Assembly (NCBI GenBank): GCA_000827265.1
Contig: KN834828.1
Location: 187,977 to 251,976 of the forward strand
Source: Collybiopsis luxurians FD-317 M1
Lineage: Eukaryota > Basidiomycota > Agaricomycetes > Agaricales > Omphalotaceae
Reading direction: 5' to 3'
Length of the DNA stretch: 64,000 nt
Positions 1-11,315 of this stretch are shown here, one piece after another. The translations under genes were made by a program, and so were the position numbers. The notes below the pieces were generated by a model that worked only from the letters and a program-made list of their open reading frames with translations, was not told where the DNA came from and did not search any database. Position 1 is the first letter of the stretch. Each line of letters starts with the position of its first letter.

Positions 1-140
1 CCATTGTCGGTCTGGAAGCCTGCCACTGTTTGCTCAGTAAGAACAGTGAGAAGAACACAATTGTCCTCTTCCGAATATGATGCCTTTGGTTTCGCAGCTG
101 GCGCAGGTGGCTGTGATTGATTTAAAGGTGGTTCAGACAT
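1..140 (-). CDS. Myb/SANT-like protein, N-terminal fragment (runs off window)
   Basis: An open frame on the minus strand starts with ATG at 140 and stays open to the window edge (46 codons). It begins MSEPPLNQSQPPAP, a Pro/Gln/Ala-rich leader, then continues with SYSEEDNCVLLTVL. This leader followed by an acidic start of a helix resembles the N-terminus of fungal Myb/SANT-like DNA-binding proteins, which are often multicopy and transposon-associated. Only the beginning is visible, so the domain itself cannot be confirmed. The stretch from 141 to 291 shows no coding signal. Confidence 0.35.
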   Translation of the reverse strand, partial: MSEPPLNQSQPPAPAAKPKASYSEEDNCVLLTVLTEQTVAGFQTDN

Positions 141-551
141 TAATGAATGTATTGAAGATAAAGTAGTGAAAAAAAATGTGTAAACCAATTGAGATTTCGT
201 GTTCAGAAACAGGAAAGGCAAGACAGATGAGAATGTAATGTCATGACAATGGCGTAGCCAAATTCCGCCAATTGCCGAATGCCAATTTTGAAAAATCAAA
301 ATTAGGGTTAGGTTTGAAACAGCAATTTCGTCAAACTCTGGTCCAACACAGGCTCCCGAACAGGGCTTTAGTCTTTTTCATTGTTGCACTGGAAACTCTC
401 TCCTCGAACATGCCCTTCCAGATCCTGTCAGCTTCCTGAAACTACAAGAGAATGTTAGGTTTGACCTTGTTCTCATGTGGTTGCATTTGCAAGAACTCTT
501 TTTGTGGAGAATCAGTCTTCCAACCCAGGCTAAAGGACATACCAACAAACA

Positions 552-1541
552 ATGAAGTTCATATTGGAGGCTGGTATTGGGTTTCATCTGACGAGTGAAA
601 AGCCATGTACAGAAATGTGGGCTGAGCTGCAGACTGTAGTCTCAGAAACCAAACTGGCTGGTCAAGAGTTTAGCATCGATATCTGTGTTTCTGTTTTGCT
701 CCTTGTCTTCATCAAGCTATGGGTATGTCAATCACGTAGCTTCTTTACAGATCCTTTATGTTACCTGATAGACAACTATGATAGGCTTTTCACAGTCTAC
801 TCATTGTATCACTCGTTTGTGGGCTCACGAACAATTACTAACATGCCCATGGACAACGAGCAACTCAATTTACTTCGCATTCTTTTGTTCTGGCATAAAA
901 GCATGGTCAAAAAAAGTGAAATGCATCTGAACAACATTGAACAGTTAGGTCAAAGTAGGCTATAGTGATCACGCTTATCCCTTACCCGCTTATTCATCTT
1001 TATCTCAGGAACTATGGCCCATGTCCCTAATGTCTTTGTTTTTGAGGATTTTGAAAATTTTGTTATGCTTCTAAATTTCTCGGAACTGGTGTCAGTAGTC
1101 ACACCGTCAAGATACAATGAGGCAGATGGCTTTGACAATACTGCATTCAAGATAGCACGGCAACATGGTCGGGAGCTCCGTAAATGGTTGAATGAACACT
1201 TTATACTCTCTCTGGTTCCTCCCAGCAAGAACAGGCAACAAGACACGGACGTATTAGGTACCCTATTAGTGAACTCACTCGCTCAACAGGTGCACAAGCT
1301 TTTACACAACATTCAACGATGGGATTCTCTTGGCGTTTCCAGCTCTACCTATGTTGATGAAAAAGATGTGGAAAGGGAGATTACTGCAGTTCAAGTTCAG
1401 CGTGCTATATTAAACGATCTTTCTGATGTACCGTCCTTCAAAGAACTCTGGTCTACCGAGAACCGCAAGGAACCTCCTTCTTCCTATTGTCTCCCTTTGC
1501 CCCCTGCTGGAACTCGGTATATTGTTACGAGACGAGTATGA
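552..1541 (+). CDS. Hypothetical protein, two exons
   Basis: I do not recognise the family. The exon at 552-954 joins the exon at 1009-1541 in phase across a 54-bp intron with donor GTAGGC and acceptor CTCAG (955-1008); the join restores one 311-residue frame. The second exon is rich in charged helix-like sequence (for example HGRELRKWLNEHF) and ends in a basic tail. The 5' end is uncertain. An open stretch without an early ATG covers about 292-555 in another frame (it includes QENVRFDLVLMWLHLQEL), ends just past the ATG at 552, and could be an earlier exon or the result of a frameshift. There is no membrane segment beyond a short hydrophobic run (VSVLLLVFIKLWV). This is the only stretch in the window that looks like an ordinary host gene, but domestication or decay cannot be excluded. 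Confidence 0.45.
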
Positions 1542-3050
1542 AGTGTCAGCCTGTAATACTAATTGTATCCCTCTTCATCGGTTTGTTTCTTTGTACCTAC
1601 GATGAATGTCGCGGCCATGAAGAGCAGTAATTATGAGAGTGCATTGAACATATATTTATTCTTTGTATGAACACAATTATTTGTTGCTTAAATACCCTCT
1701 TGGGTGTACAGATTTTTGAGTATTGCATACAGAATACTATTGTTGAATCCTCCTCAGTCATGTTACCTCCTCCAGAAATATATGTCTCTACATCAGTACC
1801 CTTCATCTTCTAAGACCTGTTCTGAAACACATTCTGTTATCTCACAACAATATCCTCTGTACCCTACAAGATGCTGGTGCATTGTATCTCTGTTCTATAC
1901 AGCTCGTGACTAAAATCTCCCACAGAGCAAGATGCCACTTTGGTGAAGATCTTAATGTCTCGACATCGTTCTGAAGACAACAATTGAAATGGTGAATGTA
2001 CATTTTATCTCTTGCTTTGTTCATTTCTAACTTTTAAGGCTAGTGATAGCAGAGGTCAACAAAAACCCTGCAAACTGTGTCATCTGGAGCCTGGATCATG
2101 TTCCCGCCTGGCATGTGGCCATTCTATCTATTTGGAATAGAAGCTACAAGATCTTCTCCTGCAAGCATTTCCAGGTTCTCCAGTATCATTATCACCCTTT
2201 ACAAATACCAGATATCACACATAATCAGGCCCGGGCAGTGCTCGAACATGTCGACCCATCATGAGAATGGTCAGATAGCAATGTCAAAGTCTTGCTAAAA
2301 AAGACACAGTTTGCCTCTATACATGCTGAAGCAGCTCTGATGGCTTGGGCTTGCTCCTCAGCATCAACTGCGTTTTTGGACACAGTAGGTTCTTATAAGT
2401 TTCCTGCATAACCTGGATCTGATGTCTAAACCTAGCCCGAGCCACTTCCTGTTGGAACTAGCAAAAAGTGTTGCCAGCTCTGTTGGCTCCTTAAAGAGCT
2501 GCTTAACAATGAAAACACAATCGCACTGACTTTCATTCTGCCAGGAGCTCACACCACCTTTTATTTGTGGTTTCCCCCTCAAGATATTCCTGATATCATC
2601 CTGGCTCATCTCTGCTCCAGACAATCAGAGCCAAAGTCAGACATCCATTGAGGCAGCACCCTAGTTCTGGTAATGAGATGGGCACATATGGTAATGACTT
2701 GTAAGAAACTGGGAGGATAAACTATTGGTAAGATTATACACACTGCTTTGTGGGTTTGGGACTTGGCGGGCTTTGTCCATATCTCTGTGTTAACTTTGTA
2801 CTGTTAGTGTACATATCATTCATGGACCATTTAATACTAACTCACATGTTTCTGTTCTCCATTTTCTATGGTACATGTATGTACATGTAAGTACTTTTCA
2901 GTTTGAGTACATCATTTTCAGGCCCTGATGTACAATCTGACTCCGAATACAGTTTTCTTTACCCTTTCTCTTCTATACCCTCTTCCTCCTATTCCATTGC
3001 ACTCCAATGAGTTTCCCGTGTTTTGTTTGTGAATGAAGCTTCAAGAGAAC
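1542..3050. other. Gene-poor stretch, no recognised feature
   Basis: Short open frames occur on both strands (for example 2364-2624 on the minus strand, 86 codons), but none has a recognisable domain or a partner exon. The sequence is AT-rich and low in CpG, like the older repeats in the window. Part of 2990-3117 may be the decayed start of the Plavaka remnant that follows, because the frame stays open upstream of 3118. Confidence 0.4.
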
Positions 3051-3117
3051 CCAAGACTGTATAGCTCACATTAGGCTTAAGAATGATGCCGAGCATAGAC
3101 AATATGCTGCACAGCAA

Positions 3118-4089
3118 ATGCAGAAACTGATGCAAAACTTTGCCAACACTGTGGAAGCTGCTATAACCATGACAGACACTATGTCTTCTCATTGGCCTCC
3201 TATTCTTGAATCCCCAGTGATGCAGTTGAATGACACAGATCTCGATGATTTACTGTCATCCAGAGCCATGGAGGTTGATGCAGACAGCAATGGAGATTCT
3301 GACAATGAAGGCAGCATTATTAGTTCTCCTGCTGAATTGGTCAAAGAGTGTGAGGACGAGTACAACCTAGAGGCTCTTGAGAAAGCCATGGAGGAGGCAC
3401 TTGATTCAGAAGATGTGGAAGAGGTGTTCAACTTTCTGCCGGACCCTGACATCAAGGATGCTGTTAAGGGAGAACCTGGGCCTGGGCCTTCTACTTCAGC
3501 ATACTGGCAAATGTGTTGCACATTAGTTAACAATGATGAACAACAGCGTGTCTGGTGCTGGAATGAATCTGCCAGAAAAGTTTATAGATACGACGAGACA
3601 GTACACAGTCACTGGAAATTGCTTTTCTCCATCAATGGGGCTCTAGCAGATAATAAATATCAACCATTCAATTCCCATTTAGACTGGGAGATAGCCCAGT
3701 GGGCAGTTCGGGAACAGATATCTCAAATGTCTTTCAATTGCCTTTTGAATATACCTGAGGTAATTTTCTCTTTACAGTGACTTGTGCTTTACTTACTCTC
3801 AAATCATGTTACAGATTGCCTTGGGTTGTCCTTTTCAAATGCCACATCTATGCTTCAGTGTGTAGATGCCATCCCACAAAGAGGTGGGCAGTGGTTTACA
3901 AAGAAGTTGTCTTTCCAGGATCACCCTGATGAGCACTTCACTATTCAATACCAAGACTCTGTGGAGGCAATCAGAGGACTTTGGGGAGATCCCTCATTTG
4001 CTTCAGATCTTGTTTATAAACCAACAAAATTGGATATACCACACTGGATTATCCATGTATTTGAGGCTTGGGATATCCCAGAGACTTGA
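3118..4089 (+). pseudogene. Plavaka-type DNA transposase, N-terminal fragment
   Basis: The first part (3118-3759) is acidic and ends with NSHLDWEIAQWAVREQI and a LLNIPE motif. The second part (about 3815-4089) reads CLGLSFSNATSMLQ, then RGGQWFTKKLSFQDHPDE and AIRGLWGDPSFASDLVYKP. This series (DWExAQW, then a GGQW/LSFxDxPDE block, then LWGDPSxAxDxVYxP) is what I know from Plavaka transposases, a CACTA-like group abundant in Agaricomycetes. A GTAATT donor at 3760 and an acceptor ending at 3814 suggest an intron, but joining them leaves the frame off by one. The protein stops after VYKPTKL plus a few unrelated residues, so the catalytic region is missing. It is a truncated relic; no terminal inverted repeats were found. 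Confidence 0.7.
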
Positions 4090-4732
4090 GGCCTCTTAGG
4101 ATAAACATATTTAGGTCACATTTTCCCTAGTATGGTTGTTTGAGGTAGGTGACTGAGGTGTGCTGATAGTTGCCAGCCAATGATTGTAGGTATTTTGTTG
4201 GCCTTTCCTGTCAATAGACTAATCATTTTGACTAGTGTTGGGAAGGATAAGGTCAGTGACCCTTGACCCAGTTGGGTCAACTTGGCCATAGGGTCTCCTA
4301 GGGTTGGATCAACTAGGGTCAAGAATCAAACAAATCTGACTCCAGTCATTTAGACTTAAAGAGGAAAAAACTACCATTTAAGAATTATTAAGAACTTTTG
4401 GGTAATGATTTAGAGACAAACTCTGAAATGTTTACCAATATGAGAAACTTGAATTTGAAAGTGAAATATTTAAAAATGATTCTGTATTGAACAGTAGATA
4501 TTATTTTTGAGTAGTATAAATACAGTCATTAGTCTACTGTTTAATCAAGTGCCCTTTGGACTGCAACAGCCTTTGTGTGAGATGTTTAATTATTAGTTTG
4601 CCTGGAATGTGGCTGTATACCTGCCATGGTTAACAGTTGAGTTACTCCCACAATTTGCAAAGCTCTATTAGCCTACAAGTCCTAAAAACCTCTTGCTTCA
4701 GTTGAGATGTTGAAAAGTTGATGAATAGTTCC
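4090..4732. other. Gene-poor stretch
   Basis: No coding region is visible. It is AT-rich with low CpG. The only structure noticed is the palindrome at 4263-4280, set in a GGGTC/GACCC-rich segment (about 4230-4325). Confidence 0.4.
4263..4280. repeat. Perfect 8-bp-arm palindrome in a GGGTC-rich segment
   Basis: TTGACCCA and TGGGTCAA are separated by GT. Further GGGTC/GACCC words occur on either side (4248-4320) after AGTGTTGGGAAGG. This could be the subterminal part of a small DNA transposon, but no mate end was found. Confidence 0.5.
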
Positions 4733-5112
4733 TGTCACAGATTTCTTATATCACCCTCTAAACACTCTTTAGTCATAGTAACTCAGTCATCATTTTCCTT
4801 CATCTTATCTTTTGATCTAATCTCTTTATCTTATCTATTGATCTTATCTGTGCCATGTATTATCAATATATTACTGTAAGTAGTATATTAGCTTGTGTCA
4901 CTAGTGTGTGCCACAGGACCAGGGTTAAGTATCATAGGTCTGACAGTATCCGGGGTCCTAGTACACATGTATATAAGTAGATGGGTCTGTGGCATAACAC
5001 CCCAGACTTAACAATGTCTTTTCTACCTTTTCAGAAGCAACTCTTCCTGACACTAAGCTTGATCTATGCCCAACCTCAACAAGTCTAAACAGGTGAGTAA
5101 AAATTGTGATAG
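4733..5112 (+). repeat. LTR-like direct repeat, copy 1
   Basis: The first 359 bp (4733-5091) run from TGTCACAG to TCTAAACA and match 6696-7054 at the same length with scattered substitutions. TG/CA ends, a TATA-like TATATAAGTAG near 4970 and flanking retroelement debris fit an LTR. Similarity continues past the CA end (GGTGAGTAA and about 15 bp more), so this copy probably keeps the start of the internal region as well. Confidence 0.6.
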
Positions 5113-6289
5113 TTCCTCATTGTAGAACAACTTGGAACATTTGAAAAATACAGATCATTACAATCCTTCCATGTACCCTTCTGGAAACCTAATCCTGCAG
5201 TTCTGAGTAACTGTCATGTCTCATCCTGATCAACCCCATATGTCAGAATAATCCTTTACCTGGTAACAGTGTGTGCTTGTCTAGTACAAAGCCTATACAT
5301 ATGTACATAGTATATATACAATAGGTCACATTAATATTGAGCAGGTAGTGCAGTTCAGCACCTGTTGTAACAGGTGCTCTGTATATACTCCAAGTTAGCT
5401 ATCAATGTTGGGCTTATTATAGCTCTCGTATGTATTCATTTCCAATTGTAAAATTGTCAATTTCATTCAACTGCAGGCATTGCTGCAAAATTGCACAATA
5501 CTGTAACTATCCTTAATTGGAAAAACTTCAAGAGAGAACTTAAGACCTTGTTGCCAGATACCATTGACAATGAGTGTGGATATATGTACAAGCTTGAAGA
5601 GATTATTGATTGGATTACTCCAAATGATGCTACACATGAGAGAAAAGTTGCAATTCTATGATATAGTATTTGAGAGAGAAGTGTCTAAGCTTTGAACTGA
5701 ACTGTCTATAATAATGAACAGAGACACTGTGCACATGTACATTACTCCATTTGTAAAAGAAGTGCAATGGTTGATTTGGCAACAAGTGCAGGAAGACCTG
5801 AATTACACTTGAGGTGGGGTTCTAGCCAAAATGTTTAATGCTTACCAGGCTGCAGCCTCATATGCCATATGGCTTGTAAGTGCTTCAGCCCAACCAACAC
5901 CTTTTCAACAAATGTTTCTTTACTTTATACAGTTATCCTTTGCAGTATCTTCATATATCAACCATCTGACAGTCTCAATGATAGGATTAATTTAATTGAA
6001 TTTACAGTCAATCTCACTAAAATTCAGGTAAGACACTTAATATCCAATAAACATGCTGAAATATTCTTTTCTATAACAATGCCTTGAATTTGTACCAGAA
6101 TTCATTATGTTACAACCAAGTGCTACACCTTGGATTGGGGAAATTGCACTACTACTAAGATGTAACATACCAGTTCCTATGGTCAATCCCCTTCAATTGA
6201 TTACCTTTAATTGTTACCTACCATATCCATGTATTTACCACTATATAAATAGAAGGATGTACATTTTCTAGAAAATATCTGCTTGGCTA
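5113..6289 (+). pseudogene. Decayed retroelement interior, gag-like remnant
   Basis: About 5480-5660 can be read as a broken coding stretch (LNWKNFKRELKTLLP, then YKLEEIIDWITPNDA) followed by several stops. Its position directly behind an LTR-like repeat suggests a gag remnant, but no zinc knuckle or enzyme motif is visible. A further open stretch at 5869-6087 is AT-rich and unrecognised. The assignment rests mainly on context. Confidence 0.3.
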
Positions 6290-6575
6290 GGTTGCAGGCC
6301 AAGCCTTAAGTTATATAAGGGGCTGCAGCTTAAGCATTAAGTTATATGGGGGGCTGTAGCCCATGGAAAGAGTTATATAGGGGCTGCAGCTCATGGAATA
6401 TGTTATATAAGAGGCTGCAGCCCAGCATTGGAAATAGCATCAACTGGTTTTTTGAGGCTTCAGCCCATTGGCTGTTTCTGATACTGGGCTACAGCCTAAG
6501 TTTAAATTCTATTTAGGACTGGAGCCCAGCATTAGAAACAATGTCTGGGCTGTCCAAGCCTTTATTTATTTACTA
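6290..6575. repeat. Degenerate tandem repeat, about 30-bp unit
   Basis: Roughly eight imperfect units each end in a GGCTGCAGCC-like word, several preceded by GTTATATA-(A/G)GGG. Units are about 29-40 bp long and drift apart towards the right. The array lies between the two LTR-like repeats. Confidence 0.65.
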
Positions 6576-6695
6576 GGGAGTCTCTTGAAAACTGGGTCTC
6601 AAGTTTCTTTAAATAGCACAATGACCTTAAATATGTATAGTTTCAATGACACAGTGAGTTGTACTGCATGCCCTTTATTTACTACTCTCTCTAAC

Positions 6696-7083
6696 TGTCA
6701 CAGATTTCTCATATCACCCTCTAAATACTCTTTAGTCATAGTAACTCAGTCATCATTTTCCTTTATCTTATCTTTTGATCTAATCTCTTTATCTTATCTA
6801 TTGATTTTATCTGTGCCATGTATTATCAATACATTACTGTAAGTAGTATAGTAGCTTGTGCCACTAACCTGTGCCACAGGACCAGAGTTAGGTATCATAG
6901 GACTGACAGTATCTGGGGTCCTAGTACACATGTATATAAGTAGATGGGTCTGTGGCATAACACCCCAGACTTAACAACATCATCTCTACCTTTTCAGAAG
7001 CAGCTCTTCCTCAGACTAAGTTTGATCTATCCCCAACCTCAACAAATCTAAACAGGTGAGTAAGAATTGGAATTGTGATAATT
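6696..7083 (+). repeat. LTR-like direct repeat, copy 2
   Basis: The stretch 6696-7054 is 359 bp, the same length as copy 1 at 4733-5091, and carries the same TG/CA ends, TATATAAGTAG box and trailing GGTGAGTAAG. The flanks of the two copies do not form a matching target duplication (GTTCC on the left of copy 1, GGTGA on the right of copy 2), so they are more likely two 5' ends of related elements than one LTR pair. Confidence 0.6.
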
Positions 7084-7624
7084 TGTGAAGTCTACTTCTT
7101 TTTGTCTGTTGTAGCTGCAAAGGACACAGGCAAGTCTTTGTTTACAGGTGTACAGTCTGACCTTTGTCATTGGCTCTGGAAGCCTTTTCTCCATTTGGGT
7201 TCTGGGGGATACCTTGAGACTGTTGCTGTGAGGGACAGTTCTCTTCATTGGGAAGCACTCTCATGCTTTTGGGAGTAATCTCATTTGTCTGGGTTTTGGT
7301 TTTAGGATCACATGATGACCTTCCTTTGCTGGGCCCTAGGCATATAAGGGGAACTTGCTGTATTTATTACAACAGGCTATGGTGTAGATTTATGTATCTC
7401 TTTAAGTGATAGCTCTCCAGTTTTGGGCAAGGAAGAGATTGTGCAACACAACTCCAAACCATTTGCTACATGAAGGGAACACATAGAGGTCTCCCCATCC
7501 ATTGACATCAAGATCATCAAGACTTGTATACCACAATTGGTCATTTTTATTCCTTTTCCTTTTGTACCTTGTCTGCTGAAATAAGGACACTGTACTTATG
7601 CTATTTGCCTTTGCCAGTATCACT
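7084..7624. other. Leader-like stretch between LTR-like repeat and gag remnant
   Basis: No convincing coding region. It probably represents the 5' untranslated part of the element whose LTR-like repeat ends near 7054. Short open frames at 7075-7278 and 7524-7823 have no recognisable content. Confidence 0.3.
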
Positions 7625-8661
7625 ATGTCTCATGCCATCATTGAGGGACCTCATCCATTGGTCAGGGCCATGGATAAGAGCACAGGAGTTTATGAGTGGA
7701 TCCCCATCTCCAAGGAGACTTAAAAGAAGTTTTCTCAAGTGGATGCTCCTCACTGGATTCCCAATCCCTACTATTGTTGCCCTCAGACCAAAGTCTTCAC
7801 TACTGAAGAGGAGATGGAGCTAATTCTTGATTGTGATCAGAACCTTGATCAACTTTACCAACTTGCCAACTTATTTTCTGAAAAAAAATGACTTTTCCAT
7901 TGGATCAAACATCCCCCTACTCTAGAGGAACATCTTTCCTCACCTCCACCATTCCATTTCTCTTCCTATGACCCTTGTCCTCCTAAGCCTAAGGACAGTA
8001 TTGGACCCTCACATGCATTGCAGATTATCAAGATGGTATCCATATTGATAACTTGTGTGGAGTCATTTCACAAGAGCTGCAAAATGTGCTTGTATGTGTT
8101 TGAAGTATCTGGTAAAACTCCTCACAAATGGGAGGATTATCAGGAGCTTCTACTTATTGCATATAAGGCCTTGCACCCTGAAAAGTCCAAGAGTGTGATC
8201 TTTGGTACCAGCAATAACAAAGGCAATAGCAGTAATGACCCAAATGCAATGGAGATAGGCATGGTAAAGAGGAGTAAAGGCAAAGCACCAGAACAGGTAA
8301 ATTCTCAGGAACCTAAATGTACATATTGCCAAATATGTGCCAAAAAGGCATGAAATCAAAGACAAAAACCCACAATATTGTAGACTATTGGGATAAACCA
8401 GGAAATGAAGATAAATGGTCTGCTTCTGGACCCTCCTCATTGTCATCCCCATTGACAGCTGGGCAAGGAAATACAAAAGGACAGCCAGCTCAAAGAGCCA
8501 AGAAGTCATTCAAAGCAAAGCTGTTGGAAATATTTGATGAAATGGACAGTGATGAGCCAGCACCCCCAGCTGCAGCTCTCAATGTCAATTCAACAAGCAT
8601 CACCAAAATTGTTCCACCTGGGCTCATTGGAAGGGGTGCAGCTGCACAAGCTTCTTATTAA
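7625..8661 (+). pseudogene. Decayed retroelement Gag
   Basis: One frame runs from ATG at 7625 to 8353 with only two or three stops. It contains an acidic helical stretch (EEEMELILDCDQNLDQLYQL) and then KWEDYQELLLIAYKALHP and DPNAMEIGMV. After a frame change the next stretch reads on to 8661 with TAGQGNTKGQPAQRAKKS. A zinc-knuckle-like CTYC followed by KTHNIVDYW lies across the frame change; the last Cys of the usual C..C..H..C pattern has become Tyr. No protease or polymerase follows: the element is cut off before 8700. Confidence 0.5.
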
Positions 8662-8740
8662 CTTCTGACAATCTTCCTCTGTAATCTCTTCCCACATTTT
8701 TGCTGCTCTGTCCCATATTTTCCAAAGTCCAGAGGGTGGT
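8661..8740 (-). pseudogene. Tc1/mariner transposase C-terminal scrap
   Basis: On the minus strand this reads PPSGLWKIWDRAAKMWEEIT followed by EEDCQKLIRS. The LW....W.EI....CQKLI.S pattern is the usual C-terminal helix of Tc1-like transposases, which is followed in the family by a MPRR motif; here that part is lost. About 26 residues only, abutting an LTR at 8743. Confidence 0.4.
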
Positions 8741-8742
8741 GT

Positions 8743-9227
8743 TGTTAGGATTGGACACTCCAAGGATGATGGAGTGGAATAAGACTTTCTGACTAGGGAT
8801 AGTGGAGTCAGAGTGTACCAGAGGAGGACTTGAAACTTCAATGTTGCTATTGACAACACCACCGTTATGTTGATTGTTCTGAGGATGGAAAAAGTTGATT
8901 GTCTAATGACAAGAGTTATCAGATCAGAGTTAAGGAGACAATCCAAGTTGATATTTTAACTGAGGAACTACTACAAAGTTTGTGCTACTTATGTACTAGC
9001 TAGTTGGAGCAATCGGAGAAACATTGGAGTAGTGTACAAACAATAAGTAATACATTTCATTCCCAGTTAATAGAAAAGAAAAGAATAATTGTAATACAAA
9101 TGCAAAGAAAAAAATAATGAAAGGAAATAAGTAAAACAATACCCTGAGAGAAAAGATATTCCAGTGATGACCAATGATTCCAAGCTCCAGTCTGGTTGGA
9201 CTGGAGCAGAGTGATCAGATTGTAACA
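8743..9227 (-). repeat. LTR of a minus-strand retrotransposon, solo or 3' LTR
   Basis: Read on the minus strand, the 485-bp segment starts TGTTACAATC and ends CCAATCCTAACA, giving TGTTA/TAACA termini. It is preceded on that strand (9228-9240) by the purine-rich GAGGGGGATAC, which looks like a polypurine tract. The LTR abuts a Tc1-like scrap, so it may have landed in a Tc1 relic. No second copy is in the window. Confidence 0.45.
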
Positions 9228-9374
9228 GTATCCCCCTCTTAGGCTTTTGCCTTCAAAAGCCTTGAGTCTGAACTCCAAGCTTTCTGAAACATTCTGCTGA
9301 TGAGTCATCAATTGAAAATTCCGGAATATTCCCTGACCACAGGATCAACATGTAACCTGCACCACACTAAATGA

Positions 9375-9381
9375 TATAAAA
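9375..9381 (+). promoter_or_regulatory. TATA box candidate upstream of element A gag
   Basis: TATAAAA lies about 120 bp upstream of the first gag codon at 9502 and is a plausible LTR promoter of element A. The LTR limits could not be defined. Confidence 0.35.
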
Positions 9382-9501
9382 TCCCTGCTTGATCTGACTT
9401 TGTTCCCCAAAATTTTCTAAGTCCAATGCCATCTGACAAAGCATGCTCCCCTAGACAACCATCCACTACCCTCTCTGAACTCAACTGCTGCTGTAGTAAA
9501 A

Positions 9502-10798
9502 ATGTGGTTAAAAAAGCAACAGAAGCTCAAGGAAGCAGAGGAGCACAAGAAGTGCAAGGAGGAAGAGTGGTGGAAGAGGGAGGAAGAGAAGTGATGGAGA
9601 CAGCAAGAAGTGGTAGAGTGGAAGAAACAGGAGGAGGAACTCCATCAGAAACAGGAGCAGGCAGAGGCAAAGAAGAAACATAGGGAAGAGGAATGGAAGG
9701 CTGAGGAAGAATGGAAAAGAAAGCAGAGGAGTTGAAGCAGTGGGAAGAGCTGCAGAAAATCAGGGAGAAGAGGTTCAACAGAGCTGGACAGGAAGCAGTG
9801 ACTCTGCCTAGTGGCAGAGCTTCTATCAAAGTAAGTTCCCCCATTTCATTAGTGGTTCCTTTACTAACTTCTTTGCTATGCAAAGAAATGCAAGTCCAGG
9901 TCTGAGTGACCCTAATAAAAAATTGAAGAATGATCACAGCAGGAGGAAACCTGCTTCAAAGGTAAGTAATCCTTTGTCTTCATGATGACTTTTTTGCTAA
10001 GCCCACTTTCTAGGCAACTGTCAGAAGTGCTCCAGATCTGGATGGTGGAGACCCTACTGGCAGGGACAATGGAGGAGATATGTCAGGGCCAGAGGATGAT
10101 AAAGGAGGAGAGAAGGGCACCTGCAAATGATGCAGGAATAAAGGAGACCTGGACAGCTGCATTCTGCTGGATGCAGATGAATTTCCAAATGCCACAGTGT
10201 TACAGGTGCAAACAGAGATAACTGGAGAGTTAAGGAAAGTCCTAGAAATAGGTATGAGAGAACTACTGAAGGATTTAAAATTGCTACAGAAATTGAGGAT
10301 GCTGGAATAAAAAGGTCAGTACATACATTTGATATTGCCAACAATTCTGTAGGGAATACTGTCACTGGTGGACCTCCAGGGCCATCAGGGCCACCAGGAG
10401 CACCAGGCCCAAGAGGTTTTATAGTTGACCAGGACATGCCAGGATCAATAAGATCAACTGGACCACCAGGACCAACAGGATCATTTGGACCTCCAGGACC
10501 TCCAGGACCCCAAGGACCAAAAGGAGAAAGCAAATCAAATGGAAATGGAAATGGCAATGATGCTGAAAAGGATGCAATTGCCAGGGAATCAAAGTTAGAA
10601 ATCAGGAAACCAGAACCTTTGATGGTACCAACTGTGCAGCATGGTGCACTTTCCTATCTGATTGTTACAGGATGTTTCTGGCCAAACCAACCATCTATAA
10701 TATGGAAAGCTGGAAGGGCCTGCTCACTTTTGACAGATCCATTGATGTCAATGATGACAGGACCCTTGTCACTGCTTGGGATGCCGGTAATATTATGC
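9502..10798 (+). pseudogene. Ty3-type Gag with coiled coil and collagen-like repeats (element A)
   Basis: The reading begins MWLKKQQKLKEAEEHKKCKE and continues as a long Glu/Lys/Trp-rich coiled coil with one TGA and a frame change near 9712. Two intron-like gaps follow (GTAAGT at about 9831 and about 9962, the second ending in TTCTAG). About 10370-10530 encodes Gly-Pro-Pro repeats ([35 protein letters not shown]), then [10 protein letters not shown]. That is the lead-in to the Ty3 capsid, which is frameshifted here and then lost. The same order (collagen-like run, then KPDPFDG) is seen in element C, so this is an older relative. No protease or RT follows. Confidence 0.6.
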
Positions 10799-11307
10799 AA
10801 TCAGTGCTTAAGTGATATTTATCAAAGCCTGGTGCTGAGCAGTGATTATCCTGTCAGACTATTTGTATGTTTCTCTACTCTGCACAGGCTCTCCTAGATA
10901 CACATGGACTGTTAGATGTACTTCTGTCTCCCTTACCTTACTCCTCTCTTTATCCTTAGTCCTCATTTACTTCTGTGAACTTGATTACACTATTTATATA
11001 CTTGAACAATCGGGTACCCCAGATGCTTTGACTACTTGTCTGCACTCTGAGGTGGGCTCCGCTACTTTATTTTTATTAGCTACATTGATACTCCTATTTA
11101 CCTGTTGCCATAGTATCTTATTACAGATGAATATAGATGTTTTGACTCCTTGTCTGCTCTCTGAGCCATTGTATCTTATTACAGATACCACAGATAATTA
11201 TATCTTCACTCCATATATCCTAGCAGCAAATGTCAGATGCAACTTAATTTAACAGAGTTATGATGCGCAAACTGAAAATTTTTAGATGCGAGAATTAATT
11301 CCTGCAC
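10799..11307. other. Unassigned stretch left of the hAT insertion
   Basis: Open frames at 10842-11252 contain repeated phrases such as TTGACTCCTTGTCTGC and TATCTTATTACAGAT but no domain. It may be more of element A in decayed form. Nothing else supported. Confidence 0.3.
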
Positions 11308-11315
11308 CTCTCCAA

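Noticed and set aside
4733..7054. The two 359-bp repeats as the LTR pair of one element
   Set aside because: Target duplications do not match and the homology extends beyond the presumed right end in both copies.
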